DNA of 5,079 bases from Acidobacteriota bacterium. Its GTDB lineage: Bacteria; Acidobacteriota; Terriglobia; Acidiferrales; UBA7541. Every line of letters begins with the position of its first letter. Position 1 is the first letter of the stretch. Of the stretch, positions 1 through 5,079 are shown piece by piece. The position numbers and the translations under genes are program-made. The notes under the pieces are model-generated. The model did no database searches. It was not told where the DNA came from and worked only from the letters and a program-made list of their open reading frames with translations. The stretch covers positions 1-5,079 of the forward strand of contig PKUY01000436.1 of the NCBI GenBank assembly GCA_003131705.1, read 5' to 3'.

Positions 1-1002
<1,002 letters not shown>

Positions 1003-1026
1003 TACCGGCAAAATCCTAATTGCACG

Positions 1027-1074
1027 AGCGTTCTTTGGGTCGAGTGTTTCGACTCAGAGAACGCTTTTTTATTT
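1027..1074 (+). terminator. Rho-independent terminator of pnp
   Basis: A hairpin starts 24 bases after the pnp stop codon. Arms 1027-1043 and 1049-1065 pair over 17 bp around the 5-nt loop GTGTT, with two G-U wobbles in plus-strand RNA and no mismatches. Six T's (1065-1070), then ATTT, complete the classic form. In minus-strand RNA the two wobbles become A-C mismatches and the bases after the hairpin are not U-rich, so it should work mainly for pnp and poorly for murA from the other side. Confidence 0.92.
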
Positions 1075-1132
1075 GGAAAGATTTCGTTAAGGATTTCGCG
1101 AGGCTTGAAAAAGACGTATCGCAGCTTCGACT

Positions 1133-2404
1133 CTATCCAGCCTGCCTGACGCGCTCGATGCTGGCGCCGACTTGGCTCAGCTTCAGCTCGATCTGTTCGT
1201 AGCCGCGATCGATGTGGTAAACGCGGTCGATCCACGTGGTGTTATCTGCCACCAGCGCTGCAAGCACGAGACCCGCGCTCGCTCGCAGGTCGGACGCTGT
1301 TACTGGAGCGCCGCTGAGCGGCGACGGGCCCGTGACGATCGCAAGATTCCCGTCGATTGTGATGTTCGCTCCCATGCGTACCATTTCGCTCGCGTGCAGG
1401 TAGCGATTTTCGAAGATTGTCTCGCGAATGTGCGATACGCCCTGAGCTTGCGTGGCCAGTGCCATGAACTGCGCCTGCATATCGGTCGCGAAGCCAGGGT
1501 ATTCCTCGGTGCTCACGTCGGCGGCTACCAGCTTCTTTGCGGCGCGAACGCGAAGCGCGGACGGGCCTTCGCAGCGAATGTCGACTCCACATTCCTCGAG
1601 CTTCGTGATGATGATGGCAAGGTGCTTGGGTTCGCAGTTGGTCAGCAACGGCTCGCCGCCCGTGATGGCCCCGGCGACCAGGAACGTTCCCGCTTCGATT
1701 CTGTCGGGAATTACCGTGTGCGTGGCTCCGTGCAACTTCTCGACGCCCTGCACGCGGATGGTGGACGTTCCCGCGCCTTCAATTTTCGCGCCCATTTTGA
1801 TTAGCAGTTCGGCGAGATCGACAACTTCCGGCTCCAGCGCGGAATTTTCTAGAACGGTTTCGCCCTCGGCAAGTACTGCCGCGGTGAGAATGTTTTCGGT
1901 TCCGGTAACCGTTATTTTGGGGAAACGAAACGTAGCGCCGCGCAGTCGCTTGGCGCGCGCTTCCACGTAGCCGTGCTCGACGGTAGTTGTGGCGCCAAGC
2001 TTTTCGAGTGCCTGAATGTGCAGATCGATCGGCCGCGCGCCAATCGAGCAGCCTCCGGGAAGAGAAACGCGCGCGTAACCGAAACGCGCGACGAGCGGTC
2101 CGAGCGTGAGAACCGAAGCCCTCATTGTTTTCACGAGTTCGTAGGGCGCCTCCGCATGCGAGACGTTCTCGGCCTGGATGGTGAATTCGCTCGGCGGAAT
2201 GTCGGGGCTCTGCACCTTGCAGCGCATGTGCGCGAGCAACTTGGCCATGGTAATGATGTCGCGTACGTGCGGGATGTTGAGCAGGCGAACAGGTTCTGCG
2301 GTTAGCAGTGTCGCCGCCATGGCGGGCAGGGCAGCATTTTTCGCGCCGCTGATCTCAACCGTGCCTTGGAGTCTGCGCCCACCATGAATTTTGAATCGAT
2401 CCAT
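1133..2404 (-). CDS. murA: UDP-N-acetylglucosamine 1-carboxyvinyltransferase (MurA)
   Basis: MurA transfers enolpyruvate from PEP to the 3'-OH of UDP-GlcNAc, the first committed step of peptidoglycan synthesis, in the cytosol. The 423 residues match the family length (about 419) and cover the whole two-domain EPSP-synthase-like fold. Visible motifs are SGAKNAALP with the Lys22/Asn23 pair, MRASVLTLGPLVARFG (94-109), the catalytic loop SLPGGCSIGARP with Cys119 (E. coli Cys115), DRIEAGTFLVAGA (234-246), TDMQAQF with Asp308 (E. coli Asp305), DLRASAGLVLAAL (372-384) and HIDRGYEQIELKL with Arg400. Cys rather than Asp in the loop is the form that fosfomycin normally alkylates. The ATG aligns with the family N-terminus and lies two bases after the murQ stop, with GGAG six bases upstream, so translation is probably coupled to murQ. 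No intrinsic terminator of its own is apparent before the convergent pnp. Identification is secure. Confidence 0.97.
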   Translation of the reverse strand: MDRFKIHGGRRLQGTVEISGAKNAALPAMAATLLTAEPVRLLNIPHVRDIITMAKLLAHMRCKVQSPDIPPSEFTIQAENVSHAEAPYELVKTMRASVLTLGPLVARFGYARVSLPGGCSIGARPIDLHIQALEKLGATTTVEHGYVEARAKRLRGATFRFPKITVTGTENILTAAVLAEGETVLENSALEPEVVDLAELLIKMGAKIEGAGTSTIRVQGVEKLHGATHTVIPDRIEAGTFLVAGAITGGEPLLTNCEPKHLAIIITKLEECGVDIRCEGPSALRVRAAKKLVAADVSTEEYPGFATDMQAQFMALATQAQGVSHIRETIFENRYLHASEMVRMGANITIDGNLAIVTGPSPLSGAPVTASDLRASAGLVLAALVADNTTWIDRVYHIDRGYEQIELKLSQVGASIERVRQAG

Positions 2405-2406
2405 TT

Positions 2407-3342
2407 CTAGCTCCGGACCTTGGCCCCAACTCGTCGCCCTCGTTTCATTTCGATCGCCAGGCGCACGCTTCCATGACTTGCTTCCAGCCGTTGCCGCGCT
2501 TCGCGGAGACTGGCGCCGCTTTTCAGGATCACCAAAGCGGCCGGCAAATCGTGTTTCGCCTGACGCAGAGCGTGTTCTGCCGCAGACAGGCTCACGCTCG
2601 CCGCCTCCTCCAGAATCCGCGCGCCTCGCCGGCGCAACTTCTGATTTGTCAGCGCCATGTGAACCATCCAGTTCTCGTAGACTCTGCCAAGCTGTACCAT
2701 CGCAGCGGTAGATAGCAAATTCAGGACCATCTTTTGTGCCGTGCCGGCCTTGAGACGCGTGGAGCCTGCGATTGCCTCTGGTCCGGTGTCAGGCGCAATG
2801 GCGATCTGCGACCGGCGAGCCAGGGGCGAGCGCGGATTCGAAGTCACGCCGACCGTCACCGCTCCTCTTTTTCGGGCAAACTCGATCGCGCCTAGCACGT
2901 ACGGCGTGGTCCCGCTTGCAGCGAGCCCGACTACCACGTCTCGTCGTGACATGCCCGCGCGGCGAAGATCTCGCGCGCCATTTGCCGATGAATCTTCTGC
3001 GCCCTCGACCGCATGTCGCAGCGCGCGTTCACCACCCGCGATAATCGCCTGCACCATTTTTGGCGGTGTCCCGAAAGTCGGCGGGCATTCGGATGCGTCG
3101 ACGATCGCAAGCCGGCCACTGGTTCCCGCGCCCACGTAAAACAGCGTTCCGCCGCGCTGGAGCGACTTCACAATCGCGTCAACCGTGCGCGCAATCTGCG
3201 GCAGCTCCCGGCGAACGCTCAGTGCCACGCGCGCGTCCTCGCTGTTCAGCGCGCGCAGAATTTCGAGCGTGGACTTCCGATCGAGTCCGCGCGAACGCGG
3301 ATTCCGCTGCTCTGTCCTGGCTGGTTTCAAGGAGCTCCCCAC
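2407..3342 (-). CDS. murQ: N-acetylmuramic acid 6-phosphate etherase (MurQ)
   Basis: MurQ cleaves the lactyl ether of MurNAc-6-phosphate, giving GlcNAc-6-phosphate and D-lactate, the key cytosolic step of MurNAc recycling. The 311 residues compare with 298 in E. coli. Visible family marks are TEQRNPRS (10-17), STLEILRALNSED (24-36), the sugar-phosphate-binding SIS segment YVGAGTSGRLAIVDASECPP (69-88), AGGERALRHAVEGAED (102-117), AASGTTPYV (141-149) and GSTRLKAGTAQKMVLNLLST (193-212). Glu85 and Glu116 match the E. coli catalytic pair Glu83 and Glu114. The C-terminus carries an arginine/lysine-rich tail (about 300-311). The outermost plausible start is GTG at 3342, which lacks a Shine-Dalgarno. 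A TTG at 3328-3330, four residues in, has GGGGAG just upstream and may be the true start. The gene follows the GH3/serine-hydrolase gene by 78 bases and runs into murA. Function is secure, the exact start is not. Confidence 0.95.
   Translation of the reverse strand: MGSSLKPARTEQRNPRSRGLDRKSTLEILRALNSEDARVALSVRRELPQIARTVDAIVKSLQRGGTLFYVGAGTSGRLAIVDASECPPTFGTPPKMVQAIIAGGERALRHAVEGAEDSSANGARDLRRAGMSRRDVVVGLAASGTTPYVLGAIEFARKRGAVTVGVTSNPRSPLARRSQIAIAPDTGPEAIAGSTRLKAGTAQKMVLNLLSTAAMVQLGRVYENWMVHMALTNQKLRRRGARILEEAASVSLSAAEHALRQAKHDLPAALVILKSGASLREARQRLEASHGSVRLAIEMKRGRRVGAKVRS
2411..2414 (-). promoter_or_regulatory. Ribosome binding site of murA, inside the end of murQ
   Basis: The minus strand reads GGAG, then six bases (CTAGAA), then the murA ATG. 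The GGAG overlaps the last sense codons of murQ, and the murQ TAG falls between it and the ATG. Ribosomes finishing murQ would therefore be placed at the murA start, as expected for translational coupling. This supports the chosen ATG. Confidence 0.7.
3335..3340 (-). promoter_or_regulatory. Shine-Dalgarno sequence favouring the TTG start of murQ
   Basis: The minus strand reads GGGGAG, then CTCC, then TTG AAA. The only good Shine-Dalgarno near the murQ start lies downstream of the GTG codon, where it could serve only the TTG at 3328-3330. Four bases from GGAG to the TTG is a little short. It is part of the palindrome GGAGCTCC. It argues for a protein four residues shorter but does not prove it. 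Confidence 0.4.
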
Positions 3343-3351
3343 GCGTAAACG

Positions 3352-3357
3352 ATTATA
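3352..3357 (-). promoter_or_regulatory. Possible -10 element of a murQ-murA promoter
   Basis: The minus strand carries a perfect TATAAT ten bases upstream of the GTG codon, in an otherwise GC-rich gap. No good TTGACA-like -35 lies 15-19 bases upstream; the hexamers there (such as GTCGTG) match poorly. If it is used, transcription would start near 3346-3344, leaving almost no leader before the GTG but about 15 bases before the TTG. It could let murQ-murA be expressed apart from the upstream gene. It may also be chance. Confidence 0.38.
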
Positions 3358-3413
3358 GCGGCAGGAGAACGCCGCACGACGTGCAGGATGGCGATTCCCG
3401 TCGGGATTGTGCC
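3358..3413. repeat. Cluster of three inverted repeats in the gap upstream of murQ
   Basis: The 78-base gap (3343-3420) holds three dyads. GCGGC/GCCGC arms with an 8-base spacer lie at 3358-3375, directly against the TATAAT. CACG-A-CGTG lies at 3375-3383. An imperfect 24-base dyad with core TCCCG-T-CGGGA lies at 3390-3413, starting seven bases after the upstream gene's stop. None is followed by a T-run on the minus strand, so they do not look like a standard terminator. They could be operator sites in the promoter region or a transcript-end structure. In GC-rich DNA short dyads also occur by chance. Confidence 0.4.
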
Positions 3414-3420
3414 GAGGGAG

Positions 3421-5079
3421 TTATCGGGCGGACGCGGGTCCGGAGGCGAGACCCAATGCCTCGATAATGGCATCGTGGAGCGCCGGGCGAACCTGCCGGA
3501 TCTTGTCATTGGACCGCGTGGGGTTCACCCGGTTCGTAAGCAGAACGACGAAAAAATTTCGCTCAGGGTCTATCCAGAGTGAGGTCCCGGTGAAACCGGT
3601 GTGGCCAAAGCTTTTCGCAGAGAAATAACGGCCCGACGAAGAGACCTCCGTGGGCACATCCCATCCAAGCGCTCGCGCCGAGTCACCAATCGTTTCCCGC
3701 GCGGTGAACTGCTGGATCGTTGAGCGAGCCAGAAGCCGTTCGTGCGCGTGCATACCGCCATTGAGGATCATCTGGGCGAACGCGGCGACATCCGGTGCGG
3801 TGGAAAATAGCCCGGCATGCCCCGCAACGCCGCCCATGGCCCACGCGTTCTCGTCGTGGACTTCGCCCCAGATCAGGCGCTTGCGATAGGTGGAGTCCTT
3901 CTCGGTCGGCGCAATTTGGCTACGCAGGCTGCGCGCGGGATTGAACGTCGAATGCTCCATTCCCAAGGGCGCGAAGATTTTCTGCCTTGCGAATGCAGCG
4001 AGAGATTGGCCGGTAAGGCGCTCGACGATTTCACCTAGAAGAATGAATCCGAGATCCGAATATTCGATTTGCGTCCCCGGCTTGTGGACGAGCGGTTCAG
4101 CGACAACGCGCGCGAGCATTGCCTCATGGCCCTTGGCGTCCTCATAAAAATCACGATGGCCCGGAAGCCCGGAATCGTGGAGCAGCAACATGCGAACCGT
4201 CACCTGGGCGCGCCACGATGGATCGGGATCAGATTTCGCAGCCGCCGAAAAGTCGGGCAGATAATTCACAACGGGCGAGTCGATATCGAGACGATGCTGC
4301 TGCACGAGCATCATCACCGCCGTCGTTGTGACGATCGGCTTCGTCAGCGACGCGATATCATAGATCGAGTTGACCGCGGTCTTGCGAGCCTTGCCACCGG
4401 TCCCGAGCTGGCCGAACGGATGCACGGCGAGCTGTCCATTTAGGCCCACCGCGAGGACGCCGCCCGGGAAAGCCCCGTCACTAACTGCGCGATTGAGCAG
4501 ATCGTAGGCCGGTTTCAAATGATCGGACACCTCGGTGGGCGCTGGCTGCAGCGTCATCGGATTCGCCGCCAACTGCAAGCCAAACCCGCGCTGGACGGTT
4601 CCGGGAACTTCCACCGGAATTTTCCCCTGAATCGCTACTTGACCGAAAAGCGCGCGCGCGACAGCTCGTTGAGAGACGTCATTGGTCGAAAATTCGGCGA
4701 GCCAGGTTTTCGCGTCCGCAAAACGCTCGATGAGATACGGGCTTCCGAACGAGGCCACCACCGTCGGCTTTCCCGCTGCGAGCAATTGATTTACGAACGC
4801 GCGCTGATCGTCGGGAAATCCAACGGTGCCTTTTCGATCGGCCACTCGCACAAACAGCGCCGCAATCGCCACATCATATGTGCTCGATGGCGGCAAATGC
4901 AGCGCGCTTACCTTCGAATACTGCGTGTCGGCGCGCAGCACGGCGAGGGAGTCCACGCGCGGACGCATTTCGGGCTCGATCGTCTCTCCCGGAAACGGAT
5001 CGGGATCGGCTGAGAGCGCGACGAGCAGAACGCGCAGAGGTCTCGTGGAGTCGAGGGGCAAAATACTTGGAGCGTCTCG
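3421..5079 (-). CDS. GH3 (NagZ-type) C-terminal domain fused to a beta-lactamase-fold serine hydrolase; 5' end outside the window
   Basis: The frame is open through the right edge, so 552 C-terminal residues are visible and the start is not. Residues 1-170 resemble the C-terminal alpha/beta domain of GH3 beta-N-acetylhexosaminidases: RVLLVALSADPDPFPGE near the start, ADRKGTVGFPDDQRAFV, VVASFGSPYLIERF and NDVSQRAVARALFG, ending in GFGLQL. The GH3 barrel with its catalytic residues should lie beyond the edge. Residues 187-540 are a serine hydrolase of the class C beta-lactamase/PBP family: nucleophile motif SLTK (Ser244, Lys247), YSD (340-342) at the YxN position and HTG (493-495) at the KTG position, plus LLLHDSGLPGH and GGVAGHAGLFST. 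GH3 enzymes of this type remove GlcNAc from muropeptides. The hydrolase half could be a peptidase, esterase or MurNAc-L-alanine amidase like B. subtilis AmiE. The neighbouring murQ supports a cell-wall recycling role. Any signal peptide would lie outside the window. Domain calls are firm, substrate is inferred. Confidence 0.88.
   Translation of the reverse strand, partial: RDAPSILPLDSTRPLRVLLVALSADPDPFPGETIEPEMRPRVDSLAVLRADTQYSKVSALHLPPSSTYDVAIAALFVRVADRKGTVGFPDDQRAFVNQLLAAGKPTVVASFGSPYLIERFADAKTWLAEFSTNDVSQRAVARALFGQVAIQGKIPVEVPGTVQRGFGLQLAANPMTLQPAPTEVSDHLKPAYDLLNRAVSDGAFPGGVLAVGLNGQLAVHPFGQLGTGGKARKTAVNSIYDIASLTKPIVTTTAVMMLVQQHRLDIDSPVVNYLPDFSAAAKSDPDPSWRAQVTVRMLLLHDSGLPGHRDFYEDAKGHEAMLARVVAEPLVHKPGTQIEYSDLGFILLGEIVERLTGQSLAAFARQKIFAPLGMEHSTFNPARSLRSQIAPTEKDSTYRKRLIWGEVHDENAWAMGGVAGHAGLFSTAPDVAAFAQMILNGGMHAHERLLARSTIQQFTARETIGDSARALGWDVPTEVSSSGRYFSAKSFGHTGFTGTSLWIDPERNFFVVLLTNRVNPTRSNDKIRQVRPALHDAIIEALGLASGPASAR

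Noticed and set aside
1080..1098. Short direct repeat GATTTCG (1080-1086 and 1092-1098) in the pnp-murA gap
   Set aside because: Only seven bases, two copies, no flanking structure; not distinguishable from chance.
1172..1970. Long plus-strand open frames (up to 210 codons) opposite murA
   Set aside because: They lie antisense to a fully conserved murA, show no family motifs and have compositions typical of shadow frames in GC-rich genes.
3551..3559. Minus-strand A AAT TTT run resembling a -1 slippery site near the end of the serine hydrolase gene
   Set aside because: The zero frame continues through a normal family C-terminus to its stop, and I identified no stimulatory structure; likely chance in codons for Asn-Phe-Phe.
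3587..3599. CCGGT-GAA-ACCGG inverted repeat
   Set aside because: It lies inside codons for the conserved HTG-FTG region of the serine hydrolase and has no T-run; explained by coding.
4519..5013. A 164-codon plus-strand open frame opposite the GH3 domain
   Set aside because: Arg/His-rich shadow translation with no recognisable domain; the minus-strand frame carries clear family motifs.
5059..5061. TTG codon as the possible start of the serine hydrolase gene
   Set aside because: The frame stays open to the window edge, and a start here would leave a GH3 C-terminal domain without its barrel; the codon is best read as an internal Leu.

Overview
The window is an ordinary stretch of bacterial chromosome with a high-GC look and dense coding. 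It holds four protein genes and one strong intrinsic terminator. The proteins read most like those of Acidobacteriota; this rests on remembered resemblance of the PNPase, MurQ and GH3/serine-hydrolase sequences and was not confirmed by a search. No RNA genes, mobile elements, CRISPR arrays or integration signatures are visible, and no gap between genes exceeds 130 bases.

Layout. On the left, plus strand, is the 3' half of pnp (polynucleotide phosphorylase): the second RNase PH domain, the KH domain and the S1 domain, with the 5' part off the left edge. A 17-bp hairpin with a T-run follows its stop codon. The rest is one minus-strand cluster running right to left and converging on pnp. It starts with the 3' part of a large gene encoding a GH3 C-terminal domain fused to a beta-lactamase-fold serine hydrolase (5' part off the right edge). 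A 78-base gap with dyad symmetries and a TATAAT element comes next, then murQ (MurNAc-6-phosphate etherase), then murA (UDP-GlcNAc enolpyruvyl transferase). The murQ stop and the murA start are separated by only two bases.

How the genes fit together. The cluster reads as a cell-wall salvage and synthesis unit. The GH3/serine-hydrolase fusion would trim muropeptides, removing GlcNAc and possibly the stem peptide, as the separate NagZ and AmiE proteins do in Bacillus subtilis. MurQ would turn MurNAc-6-phosphate into GlcNAc-6-phosphate and D-lactate. MurA would then commit UDP-GlcNAc to new peptidoglycan. MurQ breaks, and MurA begins to build, the same lactyl ether, and they appear to be co-translated. 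The most interesting points are the fused salvage enzyme, the murQ-murA coupling, and the palindrome-rich gap with an apparently very short leader upstream of murQ.
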